Below, in pieces: positions 1-6,900 of a DNA stretch of 10,386 nucleotides. The DNA is from an uncultured Oscillibacter sp. GTDB taxonomy: Bacteria > Bacillota > Clostridia > Oscillospirales > Oscillospiraceae. Location: positions 1 to 10,386 of the forward strand of contig CAMHBH010000071.1 of the NCBI GenBank assembly GCA_946183175.1. Reading direction: 5' to 3'. Numbering within the stretch: position 1 is the stretch's first letter; every line of letters begins with the position of its first letter. The notes below the pieces were generated by a model that was not told where the DNA came from, made no database searches, and worked only from the letters and a program-made list of their open reading frames with translations. A program made the translations under genes and the position numbers.

Positions 1-7
1 GAAATCA

Positions 8-13
8 CTCCTC
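8..13 (-). promoter_or_regulatory. Shine-Dalgarno site of a gene starting just beyond the left edge
   Basis: Read on the minus strand the window ends in GTGAGGAGTGATTTC. GAGGAG is a strong ribosome-binding core and only seven bases remain before the edge, so a start codon immediately outside would have ideal spacing. No coding sequence of this gene can be seen, so its product is unknown. It pairs with the promoter at 60-88. Confidence 0.55.
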
Positions 14-59
14 ACAGGATGTTGTCGCGGGCAGTTCCGCAACTGTTTTCGGTCGATTT

Positions 60-88
60 ATTGTATCCGATATCGCCGCCGATTGCAA
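60..88 (-). promoter_or_regulatory. Sigma-A type promoter reading leftward out of the window
   Basis: On the minus strand TTGCAA (88-83) is followed after exactly 17 bases by TACAAT (65-60). This is a good match to a -35/-10 pair, with transcription expected to start near 53. The leader then carries a small dyad (32-45, CAGTT-GCGG-AACTG on the minus strand) and the Shine-Dalgarno site at 8-13. The promoter sits just downstream of the HEPN-like gene, so the unseen left gene probably has its own control. Confidence 0.6.
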
Positions 89-116
89 GAGTTTTTTCGC
101 GGCGGCGGGACTGCCT

Positions 117-1010
117 TTAGTTCTCACGCGCTGTCTCAATCAGGAACGCGTTGTCCGTTGTTTGTCCGGTTGCTTCCATCCGTGCCGGGTTCGCATTGAA
201 AACGACCCATTTGCCGTTCTGGGACGACATAATATAGAAATCGAGGCCGGATTTATAGACACGGAAGCACTCCCACCAGCTTAATTCCTCCGCATTGGAA
301 CGCAGTATGCCGCCGTCGTCGATATCTGCGGAGAGCCATTTCTTGTTCACGCCCCGAAAGCCGATACAGCTCATACGTTCCTTGTCGTAGCCTTCCCCGA
401 TTTCAAAGCGTTCCCATGAATCGGCAGTCGTGACCTGACAGAGCATATCGCCCGCCGGACTGTCGTTATCGACGCTCACATAACAGTCGTTCTTTCGGGA
501 TTTCATCGTGACGACTTTGCCCGTGAAAGTATGCGTAACCTCAATGAGTGCCTTGGAAAAGTGGGTGAAGGAGTGAAAATACTGCTCATCGGGGTATTTT
601 TCCGCAAATCTGGCTAGGAAAGCGTCAAGGAAGTGTCGGCACCCTCTGACTTCGGCGATGTCCACGTCGTCGTGGTTGTGCGTGGCACTGTTCCCGATTC
701 TCCGCAACAGGTCGGGAAAACCGCTTCCCTTGCCGAAAACCTTCGTCAATTCATGCCGGTTTTTGTTTTCGAGGGTGTAATACGCGTCACGCAGTCGCGG
801 AAAGGGTTTCCCATTTCTCGCGGCGTCCCACAAGCCCTTGTCAATCAGTATCACATTGAGCATATGTTCAATGACCGGGCGCATGAGAATGACGGCGGGA
901 ACTCCGTAGCCGTTATTCAGAAGAAGGTCAATCGCTTCCAGCCTGTTGTTCAAGGTTTCCAAGACGGACGCCTCCCTTATGTTTGTTTCGCCAATTTCGA
1001 TTTTGGTCAT
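117..1010 (-). CDS. HEPN/DUF4145-like domain fused to a fascin-like beta-trefoil
   Basis: A 297-residue cytoplasmic protein with no signal peptide or membrane segment. Residues 1-140 are helical. They contain a pattern like DUF4145/HEPN proteins: an E49 helix (MRPVIEHM) and, at 104-111, RIGNSATH, an R-x6-H arrangement resembling the HEPN nuclease motif but without the usual polar residue after R. Residues 165-297 hold three repeats of the fascin/actin-crosslinking trefoil type, ending in WERFEI (199-204), WECFRV (246-251) and NAFLIE (287-292), with MKSRKNDCYVSV and NKKWLSAD-type strands. The ATG at 1010 was chosen because the upstream extension only runs through the DUF368 gene in another frame; its ribosome site (AGCGGATATA) is weak. 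It lies 23 bases after the DUF368 stop and is probably cotranscribed. Sampled GC is 43-48%, against about 70% in its neighbour, which suggests transfer. Both domain calls rest on pattern reading, and the biological role is unknown. Confidence 0.65.
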   Translation of the reverse strand: MTKIEIGETNIREASVLETLNNRLEAIDLLLNNGYGVPAVILMRPVIEHMLNVILIDKGLWDAARNGKPFPRLRDAYYTLENKNRHELTKVFGKGSGFPDLLRRIGNSATHNHDDVDIAEVRGCRHFLDAFLARFAEKYPDEQYFHSFTHFSKALIEVTHTFTGKVVTMKSRKNDCYVSVDNDSPAGDMLCQVTTADSWERFEIGEGYDKERMSCIGFRGVNKKWLSADIDDGGILRSNAEELSWWECFRVYKSGLDFYIMSSQNGKWVVFNANPARMEATGQTTDNAFLIETAREN

Positions 1011-1033
1011 TATATCCGCTTTTGCGTTGCCTG

Positions 1034-1858
1034 TCAATGCGATTCCGCGGGCGGCTGCATGCGGTTCATGAGCGACGCGAGCAGGAAGCCCCCGCCGCAA
1101 CACAGCCCGGAGAGTACGACTTCCCACGCGCCGCCGTAGTCCGTGGGCGTCATGGAGAGCGTGGACGCGCAGACGACGCCGAGAATCCCGTGTGACACGG
1201 CGGCGTAGCGGGTACGGAACAGGCGGTTCATGAGCCGCGCGAAGAGCGTCGCCGAGAGCGCCGCCCCCGGCAGGCACGACGACAGCGCCGCGATATCCAT
1301 ACGCGACAGGTCGTCGAGCAGGGGCCTGTAGAGGCCGAGGGCCATCATAATCGGGGACGCGCTGAAGCCGGGGAGCACGGTACCGAGGCCCCAGAGGACG
1401 CCGCAGAAGTTGTACGACCAGAAGCCGGGGGCGGCCTGCAGGCGGAGAATATGCCGTACGGAGTAGAGCACGGCCCAGAGCGACAGCGCGGAGAGTACGA
1501 GACAGGCCCACGCCGACGCCGGACGGCCCTCTTTCCCGGCCTCGCGGAACAGCGCCGGGACGCTCCCGGCAATCAGGCCCGTGAAGAGCCACACGCACAC
1601 CGCCTCCGACGAGGCCATGAACGCGCTCAGGCCCCGGGCAATCAGGAAGAAGCCGACGGCCCAGCCGAGGCCGAGCGGGAGTGCCAGACGCCAGTATTTG
1701 CGCGCGGCGGACTTCGGGCGCGTCAGCAGTTCCATGAAGGGGCGGTAGATTCCGAACACGACCGCCAGCACGCCCCCCGACACCCCCGGCAGAATCGCGC
1801 CCGCGCCAATCAGCGCGCCGCACAGGATGTAACGGCCCCAGCCTTGAAACTTCCCCAT
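1034..1858 (-). CDS. DUF368 (PopT-type) polyprenyl-phosphate translocase
   Basis: A 274-residue polytopic membrane protein of the DUF368 family, some members of which return undecaprenyl phosphate across the membrane for reuse in wall synthesis (PopT). The family signature is clear: GAGAILPGVSGGVLAVVFGI followed by YRPFMELL (residues 18-45). A second diverged copy, GLGTVLPGFSASPIMMALGL and YRPLLDDL (157-184), shows the internal pseudo-repeat typical of the family. Hydrophobic segments follow at about 60-80, 85-103, 115-135, 190-210, 222-236 and 246-264. The second copy has FSAS where the first has VSGG. The length is within the family range. The start at 1858 has a good ribosome site, AGAGAGGA, about six bases upstream. 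No convincing minus-strand promoter was found in 1859-2000. The gene is divergent from the radical SAM gene and precedes the HEPN-trefoil gene. Confidence 0.88.
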   Translation of the reverse strand: MGKFQGWGRYILCGALIGAGAILPGVSGGVLAVVFGIYRPFMELLTRPKSAARKYWRLALPLGLGWAVGFFLIARGLSAFMASSEAVCVWLFTGLIAGSVPALFREAGKEGRPASAWACLVLSALSLWAVLYSVRHILRLQAAPGFWSYNFCGVLWGLGTVLPGFSASPIMMALGLYRPLLDDLSRMDIAALSSCLPGAALSATLFARLMNRLFRTRYAAVSHGILGVVCASTLSMTPTDYGGAWEVVLSGLCCGGGFLLASLMNRMQPPAESH

Positions 1859-1983
1859 AGCATTCCTCTCTTTCTGCGCCGCTTTGTGCCCTCCGGACTT
1901 TCGCCGCCCGCGACGCGCCGGGATATCGCATAGTGACAAAGAGAACCACGTCACACATTTCTGTACATTTTTTCGATTCTCTC

Positions 1984-2012
1984 TTGACCTTGCGCCGGAA
2001 ATCGGGTAAAAT
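1984..2012 (+). promoter_or_regulatory. Promoter of the radical SAM gene
   Basis: TTGACC (1984-1989), a 17-base spacer and TAAAAT (2007-2012) make a near-consensus sigma-A promoter. Transcription should start around 2019, giving a leader of about 50 bases that contains the palindrome at 2036-2051 and the GGAAAGG ribosome site (2054-2060). Confidence 0.75.
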
Positions 2013-2035
2013 AACAAGCCGTGTATTACAGAATC

Positions 2036-2051
2036 ACCCGGCGCGCCGGGT
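2036..2051. repeat. 16-bp perfect palindrome in the leader of the radical SAM gene
   Basis: ACCCGGCGCGCCGGGT is its own reverse complement. It lies between the promoter and the ribosome site, ending two bases before GGAAAGG. As DNA it could be an operator for a dimeric repressor. As RNA it can only form a short stem with a tight loop, which might affect ribosome access. It is not followed by a T-run, so it is not a terminator. Confidence 0.55.
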
Positions 2052-2071
2052 ACGGAAAGGCAGATTGAATC

Positions 2072-2959
2072 ATGGAACATCCCTACAAAACCCGTCAGGG
2101 CGGAGCGACTGTCACGGTCTTTGTCCCGTATGACTGTAAGAATCACTGCCCGTTCTGTATCAACAAGGGCGAGTACGCCGACCTGACCGGATTCTCATTG
2201 GAGAAAATCTGTCAGAGTATCCGCCGCATGGACGCCATTACCCCCTACTGCGACTTCGTTTTCACCGGGGGAGAGCCCCTTTCCGAGCTCGATTCCCTTC
2301 AGGTCATGCTCGACCAGATTCCCACGACCCACCGCGTCTTTATCAATACGACCCTCCCCGTCTCCGAGTTCCAGTCGGAGGACGATATTCTTGCTTTCGC
2401 GGAGCGCAACCGCCGCAAAATTACCTGTATCAATGTTTCCCGCCACATGCAAAAATATGTCGTGGAGTCCAACGACAGTCTGCTTGCGCGCCTTCCGGTA
2501 CCCTTCCGCGTCAACTGCGTACTCTACAAGAACTACCCCGCCGAAAAGATTGTCCCCTACCTCGAACGCTTCCGGGCGATTCCGGGCGCGTCCATCCAGT
2601 TCCGCTTCGACTACACCGCCACGACCCCCGAGAACCTCTACGACGAGGAGCACGACAAAATCCTGCACGACCTGCGGAAAATCGCCGTCTATACGGGCCT
2701 CGACGGTTGCCGTATGCGTTGCGGCTTCCACTTCAACTACCGGGGCATGGAGCTAACCTATCACAAAACCCTGCCCTATTCCACCATCGTGGAGCGCGAC
2801 CCCGCCGACGGCGTGACCTACGATATCCTCTACGACATCCTCATCAAGCAGAACGGCGACATTCACTCCGACTGGACGGGCGTCCCGCTGGATGTCGACG
2901 CCTACGAGAAAGTCATCTTTGAGCCCTACGACCTGCGCTGGCTTGTGAAAGTAGCCTGA
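2072..2959 (+). CDS. Small radical SAM protein of unknown substrate
   Basis: A 295-residue cytoplasmic radical SAM enzyme. C22-x3-C26-x2-C29 (DCKNHCPFC) is the canonical site for the SAM-binding 4Fe-4S cluster, and FTGGEP (64-69) is the SAM-contacting GGEP motif. Later strands (INTTLP 91-96, CINVSR 119-124, FRVNCVLY 145-152, IQFRFDY 175-181) fit the radical SAM partial barrel. The C-terminal part has no Cys-rich SPASM or Twitch cluster motif; only C213 and C217 occur there. That argues against a sulfatase-maturase or typical peptide-maturation enzyme. The ATG at 2072 follows GGAAAGG with an 11-base spacer. The gene has its own promoter and terminator, and no adjacent small peptide or partner gene is visible. 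It may act on a nucleotide or nucleic acid, a cofactor or a protein; the sequence does not decide. Confidence 0.88.
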   Translation: MEHPYKTRQGGATVTVFVPYDCKNHCPFCINKGEYADLTGFSLEKICQSIRRMDAITPYCDFVFTGGEPLSELDSLQVMLDQIPTTHRVFINTTLPVSEFQSEDDILAFAERNRRKITCINVSRHMQKYVVESNDSLLARLPVPFRVNCVLYKNYPAEKIVPYLERFRAIPGASIQFRFDYTATTPENLYDEEHDKILHDLRKIAVYTGLDGCRMRCGFHFNYRGMELTYHKTLPYSTIVERDPADGVTYDILYDILIKQNGDIHSDWTGVPLDVDAYEKVIFEPYDLRWLVKVA

Positions 2960-2970
2960 ATCAACGGTTG

Positions 2971-2997
2971 CCGTCCGGTTTCCCCGGACGGTTTTTT
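2971..2997 (+). terminator. Rho-independent terminator after the radical SAM gene
   Basis: CCGTCCGG (2971-2978) and CCGGACGG (2984-2991) form an 8-bp GC-rich stem with a five-base loop (TTTCC). TTTTTT (2992-2997) follows immediately. It begins 12 bases after the TGA stop. Confidence 0.92.
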
Positions 2998-3094
2998 GTG
3001 CCTGTTTCGCCCTGACCCCAAAAAAACGGCGCTTTCCGACGAATGATTTACTGTCGAAATTTTCCCGGGGCGCGGCGGAAAGGACGGGCACAGC

Positions 3095-3874
3095 ATGGAC
3101 ATCTTTGCAAAGTTGCGCGACAAAAGCGGATTCACCGACACGGAAAGCAAAATCGCCGACTACATTCTGGGGCACCGCCGTCAAGTCAGCGGCATGTCGG
3201 CGGAAACCCTCGCAAAAGCGACCTTTTCCTCGAAGGCCTCCATTATCCGCTTGTGCCGGAAAGTAGGACTGTCGGGGTACCGGGAGTTCCAGATTACCGT
3301 CGCGGCGCAAGAGTACCGCGACGCCCTGCGGGAAGATGTTCCGGCGTCCGTCGCGCGCGATTTCGCCGGGGCCATCCGCGCCGCCGCCGACGATTGCGCG
3401 CAGTACGTCTCCGAAAAGGACCTCCGCCGCGCCGCCGCGTGGATTGCCTATGCCCGCCGGGTGTACGTGTACGCGGCGGACTTGTCGACCGCCGTCGCGG
3501 TGCGCCGTATGCTGTCGGGACTGGGCGTGGCGTCCGCAGTATGCCGTAAGCTGTCGGGACTGGGCGCGGCGTGCACGGTGCCGGGAGAAATTCCGCCCGG
3601 GAATCTGTCCGGGGATGTCGTGGTTGTGCTGTCGCACTCCGGGAGCGCGCCCGGACTGCGCGGGGATTTGGACGCCCTCCGGCAACGCGCCTGCCGCGTG
3701 ATTCTGATTGCCCCGGCGTGCGCCGACCCGGAAGCCGATATTCTGATACCGATTCCGGAAGCCGCCGCGGGCGCGGATATGGTGTACACGCAGACCGCGT
3801 TTCTGTACATGCTGTCCTGTATGCGGCGCATGGTCGGCGACGAACTCTCCAAACGCAACGGACAGGCACCGTGA
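3095..3874 (+). CDS. MurR/RpiR family transcriptional regulator
   Basis: A 259-residue regulator. The N-terminal RpiR helix-turn-helix domain spans about 1-75: FTDTESKIADYIL (13-25), then LAKATFSSKASIIRLCRKVG (39-58) with the recognition helix, then LSGYREF (59-65). A SIS domain follows (about 105-225), with AADLSTAVAVRRM after the first strand and SHSGSA (180-185) as the phosphosugar-binding loop. Such proteins usually control sugar, amino-sugar or cell-wall-sugar genes and respond to a phosphosugar. Residues 137-149 and 150-162 are a 13-residue tandem duplication inside the SIS fold. AAAGGA (3079-3084) is the ribosome site, ten bases before the ATG. No sugar transporter or catabolic gene adjoins it, so its target cannot be inferred. 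It lies between a terminator and a convergent operon, so it is probably transcribed alone. Confidence 0.9.
   Translation: MDIFAKLRDKSGFTDTESKIADYILGHRRQVSGMSAETLAKATFSSKASIIRLCRKVGLSGYREFQITVAAQEYRDALREDVPASVARDFAGAIRAAADDCAQYVSEKDLRRAAAWIAYARRVYVYAADLSTAVAVRRMLSGLGVASAVCRKLSGLGAACTVPGEIPPGNLSGDVVVVLSHSGSAPGLRGDLDALRQRACRVILIAPACADPEADILIPIPEAAAGADMVYTQTAFLYMLSCMRRMVGDELSKRNGQAP
3503..3580 (+). repeat. 39-bp in-frame tandem duplication inside the RpiR gene
   Basis: Two adjacent 39-base units (3503-3541 and 3542-3580) match at 32 of 39 positions. They encode RRMLSGLGVASAV and CRKLSGLGAACTV. Because 39 is a multiple of three, the frame is kept and one helix-strand element of the SIS domain is doubled. 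Confidence 0.9.
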
Positions 3875-3888
3875 CAGTGCCTGTCCGT
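3858..3888. terminator. 12-bp hairpin between convergent genes
   Basis: ACGGACAGGCAC (3858-3869) and GTGCCTGTCCGT (3877-3888) pair perfectly around a seven-base loop. The loop contains the TGA stop of the RpiR gene (3872-3874). The stem is symmetric and lies 38 bases beyond the stop of the minus-strand operon, so it could serve both directions. Neither side has a T-run, so termination would be factor-assisted, or the hairpin may simply protect transcript 3' ends. Confidence 0.55.
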
Positions 3889-3925
3889 GTCGCTCCCGTA
3901 ATGCGGGGAGATGTCACGTAGTGAT

Positions 3926-6900
3926 TTACCAGACTGTATCCTCATAGGGGGTGGATTCAAAGCCGTCGGCTTGCAGATTGGAAACCAGAGTATTCAGTCT
4001 ATCGCGGAAGAAGTTCCGGAACCACTCCGCGTCGCCGAACAGCCGAACCGCCGTAGGGCTGACTGCGTAGTAAGCGCGGATGAAGAGGCGGCCATACCAG
4101 GTTTCGGCGAGGACGTTGTCGCGGAAACGGCGGAGTGTCCAGACTTCGGGGCAGTCGTAGGAGCCGTAGACCGCCGTGGCAACGTAACAGCCGCCGGAGC
4201 CGCCGCCAGTAGAACTACCGCCACCGGAGGAGCCGCTACCAGAGGAACTACCGCTACCAGAGGAGGAACCGCCGCCAGAAGAACTACCGCCACCAGAGGA
4301 GGAACCGCCGCCGGAAGAACTATTGCCGCCGTCGGTGTCGCTTGTATCCCCGGTATCTCCGGTGTCGCTTGTATCTCCGGTATCGCCCGTGTCCCCGGTG
4401 TCGCCGCCGTCAGAATCCAGCGACGGGGTAATCGTGACGGTCAGGTCGCTTTCAATCTTCGTAATTCTCCACGTACTGTAAACCCCGGTATCGTCGGGGC
4501 CTTTCAGGTTCTTGTAAGTCCCCTCAATGCTGATGTCGCTTTCCTCGACGGTGTAGCCGTTCGGCGGAAGCACCGTAAAGTTGACCTGTCCGTCGCCGGA
4601 ACTGTCCGGCTGTCCCGTAGTGGAATTGCGCGAGACTGTAGAAGTCACGCCGTCCTCGTCCGCTACGGTGTAGTCCTGCGTGTAGTAGACGTTGACAATG
4701 CAATCGTCGGCCACGAATGTGACTGCGTATCCGGTATCCGTCTCCGTATCGCCCGTATCGGAAGTATCGCCCGTGTCGCCGCTGTCGGAAGTATCGCCCG
4801 TGTCGCCGCTGTCGGAAGTGTCGTCGGTGTCGCCGCTGTCGGAATCCGCCGACGGCGTAATCGTGACAGTCAGGTCACTTTCAATCTTCGTGATTCTCCA
4901 CGTACTGTAAACCCCGGTATCGTCGGGGCCTTTCAGGTTCTTGTAAGTCCCCTCAATGCTGATGTCGCTTTCCTCGACGGTGTAGCCGTTCGGCGGAAGC
5001 ACCGTAAAGTTGACCTGTCCGTCGCCGGAACTGTCCGGCTGTCCCGTAGTGGAATTGCGGGAGAGTGTCGATGTCACGCCGTTTTCGTCCGCCGACGTGT
5101 AGTCCTGCGTGTAGTAGACGTTGACAATACAGCCGTCCGCCACGAATGTAACCGCGTATCCGGTATCCGCTTCGGTGTCGCCGCTGTCGGAAGTGTCACC
5201 CGTGTCGCCGCTGTCGGAATCGTCCGCCGGAATCGTGACGAGTTGCGGAATGGTTTCTGTCTCCGTCGCGCCGCACACCGTACAGGTATAGGTTCTCACG
5301 CCCGGCGCGTCCGACGTGGCCTCCGTCGTGACTGCGCCGCTGTTCCAAGTGTGCGTCCAGTCGTTGCCGTACTGACACGACGCCGTACCGCTCCCGGAGG
5401 CAATCGTGTAACTGCTCGTGGCGTCGGGCGACGAGAAGAATACATAGCTGACGCCCTTCGGCGCGTTGGCCTGATAGGCTGTCGCGCCGCTGGCGTCCGT
5501 GACGGAAATCAGCGCGCCGCTGGAAATCGTCGTCGCGGAACTCCCGCCGCCGAAACCGCCGGGGCCGCCGCCAAATCCGCCGCTCGTGCCGCCGTAGGAG
5601 GTGTAGCCCTGACTGCCGCTGCCCGGGTTCGCGACGCCCATCCCGGCACAGCCCGCCGCGAATACCGTCGCGCCGTTGACAGTCAAAGTGCCGTCGTAGT
5701 CGAGGGGCTCATTGTCGCCGCTGGACTGTCCCCATACTTCGATACTGCCGCCCGTGAGCGTCAGCGCGCCGTTGGAGTCGAGGCCGTCGCCGTCGGCGTT
5801 GACGTAGACGTTGCCGCCCAGGATATTCAGGGAGTAGGCGCTATCGAGGAGTTCCGCATTACCGGGGCCGCCCGGGGTGAAGCGATTGCCGCCACCGGGG
5901 CCGCCGTCCTCCGGGGTGAAGCGATTACCGTCGCCGGGTTCGCCGTCCGCGTTAAAGTGATTGCCACGGGGGCCGCGCCCGTCAAAGCCGCCCATACGCC
6001 CGTCGGGGGGTTCCATACCCATCAGGCGTCCGCCGGGGCCGCCGCCGCCCGGATTGAAATTATTGCCGCCTCCGGTGCCGGGGTCTGTTCCGTCACTGGA
6101 ACCGCCCGCCGCGTTGATTCCGTCGTCCGACGCCCGCACATGGTAGCGCCCCGCGTAGACGTACACGGTGCCCGCTTCGAGGGCCTCGTAGCTGTTATTG
6201 ATTGTTATATCCGGGTCGCGGGCGACGGTGCCGCCGTTCGTACCCAAAATCAAAGATGTGTCGGCGTGCGCGCCGTCGTCTCCGGTGTCGATGGCGAACG
6301 CGCCGCCCGTGATTTCAATGTAGGCGTCGGAGTGTATCGCGTCGTCGGCGGTGTTCAGCGTGAACGTGCCGCCGGAAATCGTGATGGTATTTGTTTCCTC
6401 GCTCTCGTCATCAGAACCGGCGGACGCCTTCAGGCCCTTACAGCTCATCGTATCGGAATCGAACCCGGAACTGTTGTAGCCGTTCAGGGTCGTGATGTCG
6501 AATGTGCCGTCCGAAATCGTCAGGTTGGCGTCGGTCTGGATTCCGTCCGACTGCGCGTTAATGTGAAAGATACCGCCGTAAATCGTGATATCGCCCGCCG
6601 CGTTGATTCCGTCGCTCGCGGCGTTGACGGTGATTTCGCCGTCGTAAATGGTAATGGTTCCGGCGGATGTCGTGTCGTCTTCGTCGGGGGAGGCCTTGAT
6701 ACCGTCATTCGTGGCGGTGATATTCAGCGTCCCGCCCTTGATAATCACGGCCCCGTCGGCGGCAAGGCCGTTATTCGCCGCCGTGATATTCAGCGTCCCG
6801 CCGCTGACGGTAATCGTGGAAGTAGCGCCCGCCTTGATTCCGTTCTTACAGGCGCTCCCGTCCGCCGTCAGCGAACCCGTACCCTTAATCAGCAGGGCCG

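Noticed and set aside
74..107. Terminator formed by CGCCGCCG and CGGCGGCG after the HEPN-trefoil gene
   Set aside because: The loop is 18 bases and no T-run follows on either strand. The first arm also lies in the spacer of the promoter at 60-88, so simple GC-rich repetition is enough to explain it.
1011..1958. N-terminal extension of the HEPN-trefoil gene up to 1958
   Set aside because: It runs through the DUF368 gene in another frame and gives an Arg/Pro-rich translation with no family resemblance.
1859..2000. Minus-strand promoter for the DUF368 gene (GTGACG then TATGCG)
   Set aside because: Both hexamers match consensus poorly (4/6 and 3/6) and no other pair stands out, so it was not annotated.
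3033..3059. Dyad CGAC-N12-GTCG as an RpiR autoregulatory operator
   Set aside because: The arms are only four bases without a bulge, which is expected by chance; no second site was found.
4190..5222. CRISPR-like array from the regularly spaced repeats
   Set aside because: The repeats are in-frame codons of protein linkers and modules, with no unique spacers of constant length and no cas genes.
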